Part shown: positions 50,969 to 59,814 of the stretch, piece after piece
How positions within the stretch are numbered: position 1 is the stretch's first letter
Layout of the letters: each line of letters begins with the position of its first letter
DNA from: Phlyctochytrium arcticum
Taxonomy: Eukaryota > Chytridiomycota > Chytridiomycetes > Chytridiales > Chytridiaceae
Direction: 5' to 3'
DNA length: 64,000 nt
Assembly: GCA_025602905.1 (NCBI GenBank)
Contig: JAHLKI010000037.1
Location: forward strand, 177,430-241,429
Translations under genes and position numbers: made by a program
The notes under the pieces: generated by a model
Databases searched by the model: none
What the model saw: the letters and a program-made list of their open reading frames with translations, nothing else
Told to the model about the DNA's origin: nothing

Positions 50969-51784
50969 TTAGAGCTGGATCATGGCCCATATGGACGCAC
51001 CGAGCACGGCGAGAAGGGTTCCTACGACGCCCGTGGTTGAAAGCAAAGAAGACCCGGCATCGCTCTCGCTGTTGGGGCCCATTGTGTCCGGCTCTTCTAC
51101 AAGAGGAAGGAGGTTCATGATTTTGAATTGCTGGCACGACGTTGGCCCGGGAAATGTGTCGGGCACACACCCTCCGTTGGCGGGGACGCGCTGAGGGTCC
51201 AAATCATCCGCGACATAGCGCACAAGGTAAAAAGCATCCTGCAGAGGCGGCACGACCCAAGTGTAGTTGGTGGTGTCGCGGGGAAGGTTGTCCACAATGG
51301 GTTTCCATCCGTCGAGCGTGATTGCGCCGTCGGCTCGCTGGTAAAAGAGGGACAATTTCTTCTGAGGGAAGCGGGCCGTGTCGACAAACTCGCTGTAGTG
51401 CCAGGAAATGTTGAGGCTGCCGCCTACACTGCCAACGGTAGTAGATCGAGGGCTATCGACGACAATTGTGCCAGGACGCACTCCACAAGCTGGGATGGGC
51501 GGGGCCGGCTGGGTGGTATTTCCATTGGTCGTGCCATTGCCTGTGGTGTTTCCGCCGGGCGCTGGAGTCTGACCTGCCGCTGGTGGAGCGGTTGCAGATG
51601 GCTGTGGCTGCGATTGTGGAGGTTGCTGAGGTTGTTGAGGTTGTTGCGGGGCCTGAGCCTGCACAATTACTGAAATGCCTAGAAGCAAGACGGCGACCCA
51701 GAACAGGGAGCGAACCACGCTGCTGCTTCCCGTACGGCTTCCTCCTAGTCCCGCCTTGCGTCTTGATGCGTCGTTTCGACCCAT
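50969..51784 (-). CDS. GPI-type surface protein with Kre9-like domain
   Basis: A single exon of 271 aa. The N-terminal signal peptide (SLFWVAVLLLGISVIVQAQA) leads into a Pro/Gln-rich stretch made of QQP repeats, then a Pro/Gly/Thr/Asn linker. One Ig-like module follows (TTVGSVGGSLNISWHYSEFV, KKLSLFYQRADGAITLDGWK, TTNYTWVVPPLQDAFYLVRY), the same style as the modules of the gene at 35111-37022. It ends with a Ser-rich, small-residue region and a hydrophobic tail (TTGVVGTLLAVLGASIWAMI) typical of a GPI-attachment signal. It is probably exposed on the cell surface. Confidence 0.8.
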   Translation of the reverse strand: MGRNDASRRKAGLGGSRTGSSSVVRSLFWVAVLLLGISVIVQAQAPQQPQQPQQPPQSQPQPSATAPPAAGQTPAPGGNTTGNGTTNGNTTQPAPPIPACGVRPGTIVVDSPRSTTVGSVGGSLNISWHYSEFVDTARFPQKKLSLFYQRADGAITLDGWKPIVDNLPRDTTNYTWVVPPLQDAFYLVRYVADDLDPQRVPANGGCVPDTFPGPTSCQQFKIMNLLPLVEEPDTMGPNSESDAGSSLLSTTGVVGTLLAVLGASIWAMIQL

Positions 51785-52134
51785 GTTTCCTAATGCTCTT
51801 CCAAAGTGTAGCTAGATTTGATGCCCAAAGTTTGAGTTTTCGTTTTCGAGGAAAAGCTGCAAGAGGCAGCAGGCTGCAGCGGGGCGGAGCTGCTGCTGGC
51901 CCACACGGTCACTGTGCCGCTTCCCGTACACCTGGTCCTGCGGCGATCGCACTGGAATTCCAATCAATACGATGCGAACGACATTCATTCATTGGGCATT
52001 TCGAATGGCTGTATTCTTGTCTGGCAATACATTTTGAGCACTGCTCAGTCTGGATCGCAGTTTTCAGTAAAGAAAGTGAATGCCCGCGATGTTCACGGTC
52101 ATGGCGTCTGAGTAACCCTTGAAATTTATCGAAA

Positions 52135-52208
52135 GCCCTCTTGGCTCAGTTGGTTAGAGCGTCTGCCTAGTAAGCAGAAGGTCCCGTGTTCGACTCTCGG
52201 AGAGGGCA
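52135..52208 (+). tRNA. tRNA-Thr (anticodon AGT)
   Basis: The 74 nt fold as a cloverleaf. The 7-bp acceptor stem GCCCTCT/AGAGGGC (52135-52141 with 52201-52207) has discriminator A. The D arm is GCTCAGTTGGTTAGAGC. The anticodon stem TCTGC/GCAGA encloses loop CTAGTAA, whose anticodon AGT reads ACU. The T arm has TTCGACT and one mismatch. There is no intron. The GGTTAG A-box-like and GTTCGA B-box-like promoter parts are present. Confidence 0.95.
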
Positions 52209-52933
52209 TTTCCTTTTTGTTCTTTTCCCATCTGGCATTTCCGGTATACTCGATACGTTCTTCTTACCGACGGAAATCAGTTGGGGTATTCTTTTCTTGC
52301 ATAACCCGCAAGATACTTGGGCAATGGTCTACTACCAGGCGGTAACTTTCAGCGTTCAAATCCAAAGAGAAGGCTCCTTACACAAGTGCCGATCAATGAA
52401 TAGGCACAATAAACACAATACGCTACACAAGTTTCGTTGAAAGATTTTGCACATCTTTCAAGTTTGTTTTCCTGCCTGTAATCACGCATACTATTGAGTT
52501 GGCTGATACAACATCTCTACTCTGATCAGCAGGCAAAGGATATGCTCAGGCTCCCAACAGAGAACCAAATTCATGCCTTCTTCTGATTTACATCCTCACA
52601 CCGATTTATTTCTCAACGTGTGCGTTTTAATTCCTGCCGCCAGCTTGCCTTTGCCTACTATCAAAGGGCTGCACCCATCCATTTTCCATCGCTACGTATA
52701 TGCCACACAATTGTTTTCCCTGGAATACACACTACAGCTTTGATTTCCCACAATTTCTGGAGTTGCTTCTCCTATTTGCCTATACATCCCGCGAGTATTT
52801 TGCTACAGGGGTCCAGGCCAGAACGACAGCTGTCAGCAAGCGCTTGGCAACAGGTGGCTGTGCAGTTGGTCACATCTCAAGAACAAAGTTGCGAAATTTT
52901 TGAACATTAGATCTATATACGGGGATTGCCGCA
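52209..52933. other. Intergenic region, no gene seen
   Basis: About 700 bp between the tRNA and the LETM1-like gene. Two overlapping plus frames near 52620-52910 have no features. Confidence 0.4.
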
Positions 52934-54383
52934 ATGCTGCCACATATAGTAGGACCGTTGGCGGTCGCTGGACGCTCGGCGGTAGCTGTGTCTCGGAACC
53001 AGCAGATGCGTTGGGCATCTTCACAAAAAATGGTAGGTTGACTCTGTTCTCAAATCAACGATAAACAAAAACTGAGAGTATCTACCAATGTAGGCGTCAA
53101 AAGTCAAGGACCAGGCACCTTTGTCGAAAGCAAAGGCTAATCCCTTACCGGGATCCATCAGCTCAGCCCTCCACAAAGCTCAAGCATCTGCCAAAACAAC
53201 TCCAACAACAACAACCACCCACTCCCTTCCCCGCCGAGTCTTTGAGTCTGGGTTCGCCAACCCGGCCATGCACCTAGCCAAAGGCTACCAATCCCTCTAC
53301 GGCGACGTGCGCGTTGCCCTCTACATGCTCGTAGAATACCTCAAAGACCGAAAACCGTTTACGCGGCGAGTGGATATTCGGCACATTATGCGGTTGAAGC
53401 GGGATATGATGGTCGTCTGGCCTACCACGGTTGTTCTGGCTGTACCATTCTTGATGCCACTTGTGCAAGCCATGATTCGAGGGGTTCCGTCGTGGATGCC
53501 TAGCGCTTTTGTGACGGATGAGATGCTTGTAGGTTTTCTCCCCCCCCCCCCCCCCCCACTTACCTGCACCCCCACACCAATATACTCATCGAAACATAGA
53601 GCAAAAAGGCTGAAGGATTACAGCGTCAACGCGAACAAGGCGGCCCACAAGTTCTGGCCTCCCTCGCCAAACTCCCTGCACCCACCACCACCACCTCCAC
53701 TCCAACACCCCCCTCCCCCAAACCAACCATAACCACCGCAAAACCAGACCCACTCATCAACCTCCACCGCCGCTTTCAACTCCTTGTATCGAACCATGCA
53801 TCGCGAGCAACCGCCAGCGACCTGATTGCCCTGAACGGGTATATTCGCGATCACGCTTCCATCGTCGACTTACCATCCAGTTGTCTCCGGCCCATGGCTG
53901 CCATGGCCGGTACTGGTCGCTTAATGCCCATGTCGCGATTGTACCAATGGGCAGATTGGATCCTTAAAGATGATAAGGTAATGCACCATTCATTCCATTG
54001 TTCATATGCTACAGACCTAGCTAAAACCGGTGTACTTGTTGCAGCTTTTACATGCAGAGGGAATCACCTCACTGACCCGTTTCGAACTCATCGAAGCACT
54101 CTCTGAGCGTGGATTCACAAACCTGACTGCTCCTGATAATACACTCCGCGCTCAACTCACCTCCCACCTCAAATTCTCCAAACTCGTTACCGAGACACTG
54201 GCCCGGGCCGCAGCAGTCCAGGCCCTAAAGACTGCTGGCACCTTTGCTGGCGGCAAACGGACCGACTCACAACAAGTGGAAAAACGGCGAGAGTTGCAGC
54301 CGTTGGGCGGAGAAGAGATTGCAACGGCTGCCACCATGTTTGTGTTGGCCCGAGCTCTCAAAATGCACGATATCCGCTCATAA
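52934..54383 (+). CDS. LETM1-like mitochondrial inner-membrane protein
   Basis: The model is join(52934..53032,53094..53528,53600..53977,54045..54383), 416 aa. All intron phases are 0. The N-terminus is a mitochondrial presequence (MLPHIVGPLAVAGRSAVAVS..RWASS). HLAKGYQSLYGDVRVALYML and TRRVDIRHIMRLKRDMMVVW precede a transmembrane helix (TTVVLAVPFLMPLVQAMIRG) and VPSWMPSAFVTDEML, the classic LETM1 core (P.LLPS-like). The C-terminal helical ribosome-binding-type region has LLHAEGITSLTRFELIEALS and TLRAQLTSHLKFSKLV. LETM1 family members act in mitochondrial cation exchange and ribosome association. Intron 2 contains a run of about 17 C, and exon 3 a Pro/Thr-rich linker. Confidence 0.88.
53541..53557 (+). 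repeat. Poly-C homopolymer in a LETM1-like intron
   Basis: About 17 consecutive C within intron 53529..53599. Such runs are prone to slippage and sequencing error. Its length does not affect the coding frame because it is intronic. Confidence 0.8.
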
Positions 54384-54592
54384 CCCACCCATCTTTTTAC
54401 ATCGCTGTTCTTTCTATTTAACACGTATACCGCATCTTATATCATGGCCTTCGGACTAAGTACAGGTTGCATCAGTGGCCAGAGAAACACAAGCACGCAC
54501 ACAGAGAGAGAAAAATGACCATATACGCACATATACATACAAAAAAAACATTAGAGCCAAAGGTCTCTACAAAAAAAGTTCAAAAACCCATT

Positions 54593-55602
54593 TCATAGAA
54601 CGGCGACAAGCACGATAATCAACACAACAATGGCTGCCGCAATCAACAAACAACACAACTTGTTTCGTGAGGAGCGCTGGTACCGATCCGCAGTCCGCAA
54701 TTCTGTCGTGGCGTTTTCCATGTTAATTTCGACGGATTGGACGTTGGATTCTATGTTATCTATTCAAAAGGAGGAGCGGTTAGTCATTGAACAGTAATTG
54801 TAGGGGGGGAAATGATATTTACCCAACATGTACTGCTGCTCATGCACCAGCGTCCCCAAATCCCGGAAAATCTCATTGACTTCCACAATACTCTTTTCAA
54901 TCTCGCGCAAATCCTCTTCTCGCTCACTAATCAACGCCTCATTAAACTCGATATCGGTATCGACTTGTTGGAGGTGCATGCGTTGGTTGCGGGACATGAG
55001 GGGTTGTGACTCGACTGCATCGTCGTCGTCATCCTCGTTATTGGGGTCATCGACGTGAGCGGCGCGGGCGAGTGCAACGTATTCGCGAGACTTTTCGGCG
55101 GCTAATTGGGAGACGGACTGGAAGCGTTTCAAGACTGCTTCAAAATCCTTTTGGAGTTTTTGTTGGGCCATTTTCCGGTGTCGATCGCCCAATTGCCCTG
55201 TATTGCTACCACTACTACTTGATGATGAAGATGTTTTGGAGCGAGCGAGCAAGGACTTGAGATCAGACCCAGTTTGACGGACCATATCCCGCGTATTCTC
55301 CGTCAGAGAATGTAACCGTGACCGCATATCGGATGTATCTTTTGTGGTTCCAAAGAGGGCAAGGAGTTTTTGGATGGTGGCAACATTATTGGATATGGTG
55401 AAAATGGTATGGGAGGCTCGATCAAACATGGCGGAATCTGATGATGGGTCTATTTCGGTAATACCCTTCAGACTTGTGTGGACTATTGGTAAAGCACCCG
55501 ATACTTACCGCTACTGGACCCGGACCCACCATTCCCCGCATCCCCCCATGCAAGATTATAACTCTTGGGAGCTCCGCCCCGTTCCAAGTCTCCAAACGAC
55601 AT
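54593..55602 (-). CDS. Qa-SNARE (syntaxin 7/12/Pep12-like)
   Basis: Exons are 54593..54759, 54823 to about 55465, and a 5' exon near 55508-55602 (MSFGDLERGGAPKSYNLAWG). The 5' splice is not fully resolved. The Habc region is helical: ASHTIFTISNNVATIQKLLA, LHSLTENTRDMVRQTGSDLK and QQKLQKDFEAVLKRFQSVSQ. The SNARE motif is EFNEALISEREEDLREIEKS, then VEVNEIFRDLGTLVHEQQYM/LDNIESNV. The central layer residue is Q within LVHEQQ, as expected of a Qa-SNARE. The C-terminal anchor is KLCCLLIAAAIVVLIIVLVA. It is best placed with endosomal/vacuolar syntaxins. The internal Ser run and acidic run (DDPNNEDDDDD) are linkers. Confidence 0.9.
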
Positions 55603-55729
55603 GCTTCTTCAAAGTCTGCACCGGTTATTTAAGTAACATTGACAACGTAAACCACAGGTTGATTCGGAAGAGTACCTTTTCCGTCCACAAAGCTCTTCAC
55701 AAAGTATCAAGCTGTATATAACCTGTGTG

Positions 55730-56737
55730 AAATCACAACAAAAACTCGGGCGGAGAAACAGAGTGGGGGGATTCTCGCTGTTCGGAATACAATCAGCCTC
55801 CCTGCAAACTCTGATGAACGCTAATACCAAACATACAAACAGTCCTAACGAGAGTTCCAAGTACAGTGAATGGTTGATGGTAAGAAGTTCTAAAGTAGGC
55901 GATGAGTGTCAGTTGATTTCTGCGTTTTGGATTTTGGGAAAAGGCAGCAACCGCGAAATTCGTGTGTGTCATTAAAGTCACGTGGCCCTTGCGGTTTGTC
56001 ATTGCGCAGTACTCCGCGCAGTACTACCCTAGAGTTGCGGTAGAAAGCTAATGTTGTCCTTGCCGAGTAAAACAGATATGAGAGAGCCGACAAAAGAGAG
56101 AGAGAGAGAGACTGAAGGCATGCGTCTCTAAGATGTGTTTCTCGAGTTTAAAAAAGGAAATAAAATCGACGCCAAGGTCTTTTTTTCCTCGCCCCGCTCC
56201 CATTTGATTTTTGACAAATTCCATTATTAGGGAGGGTTGCTCACAAATTGACCAAGTAGGACGATTTTTTTTGGCGGGTATAAATCATGTATTGAGCAAC
56301 AAAATTATGTATTGAGAAAAGAAAGGTTGTACAGGAAAGCAACACTCCCCATGACTCGCAAGGCACAACGAGCTCATCATCTGCCATCCCGCGCCCTCAG
56401 CTTTAACAGTCGCTGCGTCTCAGCGCAACCCGGTTTTTTGGCGCCAAAAATTTACATAAGCAATGTCCGACCGCTGGGGGAATTCCTGGAGAATGAAGAG
56501 GTACCTGAAAAGGGCCTCAAAACTTATATGAAATATATCTTATGGGTAGCTGAAGTCGAAGAAAGTGTACTAAAGAAATTTGAGAGAGCGTGGCAACTAC
56601 CTAAGCCTATGTAGAAATTGAAGTTTGATGCGAAAAAAGAAGCGTCTAAATTCATCGACCGCGTTCGGACAGGTACATATATGAGCAAAAGAGGGTCCCG
56701 TAATCAAGCTAGCAAGTTGAGCCTGCGTCGGGTGATT
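55730..56737. other. Region without confident gene, with GA microsatellite
   Basis: A short (GA)n run lies at about 56094-56112. A plus frame at 56312-56614 (100 codons, with LKTYMKYILWVAEVEESVLK) has no recognised domain and sits in AT-richer DNA; it may be a relic. Nothing else is supported. Confidence 0.4.
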
Positions 56738-58567
56738 TTAGATGGGGTGTAAAAAACGGTGAGAGGTTGATCTCCCACCGGCGAGAGACACAGCTCGGAA
56801 GACATCGTTGTCTGGCTTACCTTCACTATCACGCGGAACATCTTTGTCAATGTTTTTCAGGAAATGCTCTAGTGACGTAGTCCCAATGGACTGATACATT
56901 GCTGAACATTGGCAGGCTAAAGCGAACCAACCGCAACGCGCGAGATCGTACTCGAGGGAGGTCGTGGAGAGGAAGTCTCGGACAGGTTTTTTGGTCGTTT
57001 TGGAACTGGGGGACGGCAGATTGGTGATATCACCCAATGGGTTCTTCGCAATCGGCAATGGGACCGTTTGAAAGCTCTCTACATCAACGTGATTACCAAG
57101 GTTGACAAAAGTCTGTCGGCGCAGCTGTAATGGCACGAGTGACTCCCGAATCGTGGCCAGAATAACCTCAGGAAATTCTTCCGCAGATGTAACCGGTTGA
57201 GATGAAGGCAGCGGCCTCTGAATGAGCTTGTAGTGTGGTACATCAGACGTGTAAGGGGTCTTGCCGTGCTGCCCAACGACGTCGAAAGAGAAAGTGAACA
57301 ATGAAGTGAACAAGCTCTTCAGAAATACGACCATTCTCGGGACAACATCCTCGCTCGCTTTCTCCAAAGGAGATGGAGCGGAAGGACGTGTCTCTTTCTT
57401 GATCGGAGAGGCAGCTTGTTCACGAATCGCCTTCTCCCTCGCGGTCATAGCAGCAAGCTGCTTTACTGCGGACTCGCCCCTCATGGCAGTGATTAACATG
57501 GCTTTCCTAGATACTTGATCGTTGGTATCCTGGTAGCGGATTGCGGCCCGGAGGATGGAGTGAAATACTTCCAAGTCTTCACTTGAGAACTTGGAAAACA
57601 GAAAAGCCATTGCAATATCATTCGGAAGGAGAGAAGGTAATTTTTCTAAAAGACCGAGTTGGAAGAGAATAATATTGACATAGTTTTTCTTTCCCAGAAG
57701 AGCAAACAGAGGGAACAAACGCGTCAGACACAGCTTGATTTGAAGAAGATCCCCACTGGCCAGGAGGTACGGACAATCAACTGCAATGGGAATGTACTCC
57801 TCGAACACGGCAATGAGGGTGTCGACCATTGCCTTACGGACTGTCGTTGCCTCCGGATTGCTGGCTGCGGACTTCTTGTAAGCAGCCAACAACTCCTGCC
57901 GGCACTCTTGCCAGGCAGTCATTGCTAGTGCCAACATGGCCGTCCTTCGCTTTGGTCGCATGTTGATGGGAGTGGTATTTTCCACATCCGGGTACCCCGC
58001 GAGCCAAAGGGAATGAATGATGGTCCATGCATGCACGAGGACCGCCTCCTGTGCATTCAAGGCCACATGCATGATATCGGGGACGGGAAGAACATGAGCC
58101 TCGAGATGTTTATATCTGGGTGATCGTAGCAATTTGCTAGCGTACATCCAGACATAGAAATCGCCAGCCAGTACGAAGGAATTATGGAAAATTCCCTCTT
58201 TGTCCGGGTAGTCAATCTCGGTGAGGAATGCTGCAATGTTGTCCATGACGGGCTGCAGATCAAGAGCACATTTCATGGGATTGTCATCACTGCCAATGAC
58301 ATAAAAGTCCTCTTGAGATCCAGCCTTGGTGGCAATACTATACGCATACATCTTCTTAGATTGCACTTCGCCATTGCGAACTTCTGCGTATGTTTGCGTT
58401 TCTGGACTAGCAAAGACGGAGGAGATTCATGACGTGTCCTGTAGGACATCCTTCAGTACTTGGCTTATTCCAGAAGGGAGAGGCGGCAGATCCCTGTGGA
58501 GCTTGACCGCGTAATTTGCGGTGGTACGAGCGCTAGTAAATTTCCCGGGTGCATTTGATGTGTCCGG
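56738..58567 (-). pseudogene. Truncated second copy of the left-edge repeated family
   Basis: The main frame runs from 58366 (MQSKKMYAYSIATKAGSQED) to the stop at 56738, 542 codons. It includes SFVLAGDFYVWMYASKLLRS and HVLPVPDIMHVALNAQEAVL. Homology to the copy at 1-1225 continues upstream in the same frame (RTTANYAVKLHRDLPPLPSG) to about 58567. An in-frame TGA lies at 58427-58429 (DTS-stop-I), where the left copy has Trp (DVSWIPQ). Homology stops at V/I-P, within about 6 bp of the palindrome at 58573. The whole N-terminal half present in the left copy (Cys pairs and TIDDFHW region) is therefore absent. It is interpreted as cut by the insertion that brought in the element to the right. Confidence 0.75.
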
Positions 58568-58572
58568 TACAG

Positions 58573-58654
58573 TGTGATAGTGCATCATAGTTTTTTTAAC
58601 CGAATTTTAGTAGTTACTAAAATTCGGTTAAAAAAACTATGATGCACTATCACA
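58573..58654. repeat. Perfect 82-bp palindrome at host/element junction
   Basis: Two 40-bp arms are exact reverse complements with a 2-nt centre (GT at 58613-58614). The arms contain AGTTTTTTTAACCGAATTTT near the centre and GTGATAGTGCATCATAG outside. It lies exactly between the truncated host-family gene and the AT-rich element. Possible readings are the fused hairpin terminus of a linear viral genome, a fold-back insertion, or a repair product. Confidence 0.9.
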
Positions 58655-58768
58655 GGGGAGATTCCAACTATGGGCCAACTATGCCCCAACTATGCGGCAA
58701 CTATGAAGCCCGCTATGTGACCTTACTATAAGGCCGCTTCTCCACTATGTGACCTTATGATAAGGTCG
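58655..58768 (+). repeat. Short tandem repeats next to the palindrome
   Basis: CAACTATG recurs four times with a period of about 12 bp at 58664-58710. Two roughly 31-bp units beginning CTATGTGACCTTA then follow (about 58714 and 58745). The second contains the 17-bp perfect palindrome GACCTTATGATAAGGTC; the first has a 13-bp version. No coding potential. Confidence 0.75.
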
Positions 58769-58771
58769 CCT

Positions 58772-59000
58772 CCATCAAACATCGAGTCATATTACACATC
58801 ATGAATCATCCCTCTCCATATTTCATCGAGTGGTGCCGCTTGTCACGAAAAGGGACTTTCACATTACACCCATCTAATCAAAAACAGCAAATACAAATAC
58901 TAAGTGCTAAATACAAAATACAAATACTAAGCACTGATCCTCCATCTTTCATCGAGTCGTTCCGCATTTGCTACGGGACTTCCACATTACACCGGTGTAA
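58772..59000 (+). repeat. Diverged direct repeats with ATCGAGT motif
   Basis: Two units of about 50 bp (about 58818-58872 and 58941-58994) share TTTCATCGAGT, CCGC, GGGACTT and CACATTACACC. A shorter related piece (CATCGAGTCATATTACAC) lies at about 58777. Between them ATACAAATACTAAG is repeated. ATCGAGT recurs further right (59447, 59526) and inverted at 62503-62510. A 132-codon frame spanning this area is judged not to be a gene. Confidence 0.6.
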
Positions 59001-59304
59001 TACGCTCATATACGGGACTTCCAGAAAATTCACAAATTTCTTCTGTCAAAATTTCACACCTTACAAGTCGGCGCAGAATATTCTCGCTCCATTTACAAGT
59101 CTTCACCGGATCATCAGGATTATCGATGTTACCCCCCGATACTGCTATGCCCCTCTGTGTGTCATTTTTGAATCTCCCGATTCTGCAACTTCTCACTAAT
59201 TGAAATGTTTGATTCATGCCCTTTTCGTGCTAAACTGGCTCTTTACCTGTCGAAATGTTCCGAAATCCACCATTTTTCATCCTTTTTTTGACTTTCCTTT
59301 TCCA

Positions 59305-59461
59305 TTTTTGGGTCACCACTTTTCGAAATTCTTTCTGTTTTTTAATGGACTTTCCCTTTTTTTTTCACTTTCAAATACTGTTTTTTTTTCCGGACCTCTT
59401 TTTTAAATTCCGTGTTTATTCGCTAACCCACTGACCCAGTTTTTCTATCGAGTCAAATTTG
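59305..59461 (+). repeat. Inverted repeat, left arm, flanking the primase-helicase gene
   Basis: This 157-bp segment is the reverse complement, at roughly 85-90% identity by eye, of 62497-62654. Shared blocks include TTGGGTCACCACTTTTCGAA, CACTTTCAAATACTG, AAATTCCGTGTTTATTCGCT, AACCCACTGACCCAGT and ATCGAGTCAAATTTG. No clear target-site duplication flanks the pair. Confidence 0.9.
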
Positions 59462-59814
59462 AATACAGATTCAAATACGTCACGTCTTCATAATCTCTAG
59501 AGCAAAAAATGTTTAATACATGAAAACATCGAGTGCAACAAATACACCGTTTCTGGGTAATCACCTTTTTCTCTACATCTTTTACCCTTCTTTACTTCTC
59601 TTCACTTTATCAAAACACTTCTCGAATCACTTCTCGAAAATACACCCCTTTCTTTCCTTCCACATCATAAAAATTTATATGTTTTTACAATATGACACTT
59701 TTTCCGATAAAATATATGACCCCTTCCTCATCCATCCCCGAATCAAACATTTCTTCTATTCTATCCCTACAAAGTATCGAGCGCCATTCGTCTTCCTTTC
59801 TCACGTATTATTGC
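59462..59814. other. AT-rich spacer downstream of the helicase gene
   Basis: About 350 bp of very AT-rich DNA. A plus frame (59520-59867) exists, but its Phe/Leu/His-rich composition mirrors base composition and it overlaps the helicase end on the other strand. I see no gene. Confidence 0.45.

Noticed and set aside
56312..56614. 100-codon plus-strand ORF as a gene
   Set aside because: No domain, no supporting splice or promoter signals, and it lies beside repeats.
58655..58768. CRISPR-like array
   Set aside because: Units are 8-12 bp with no regular unique spacers, and the host is a eukaryote.
58801..59199. 132-codon plus-strand ORF inside the element
   Set aside because: It spans diverged direct repeats and has a composition set by them; no domain or promoter motif.
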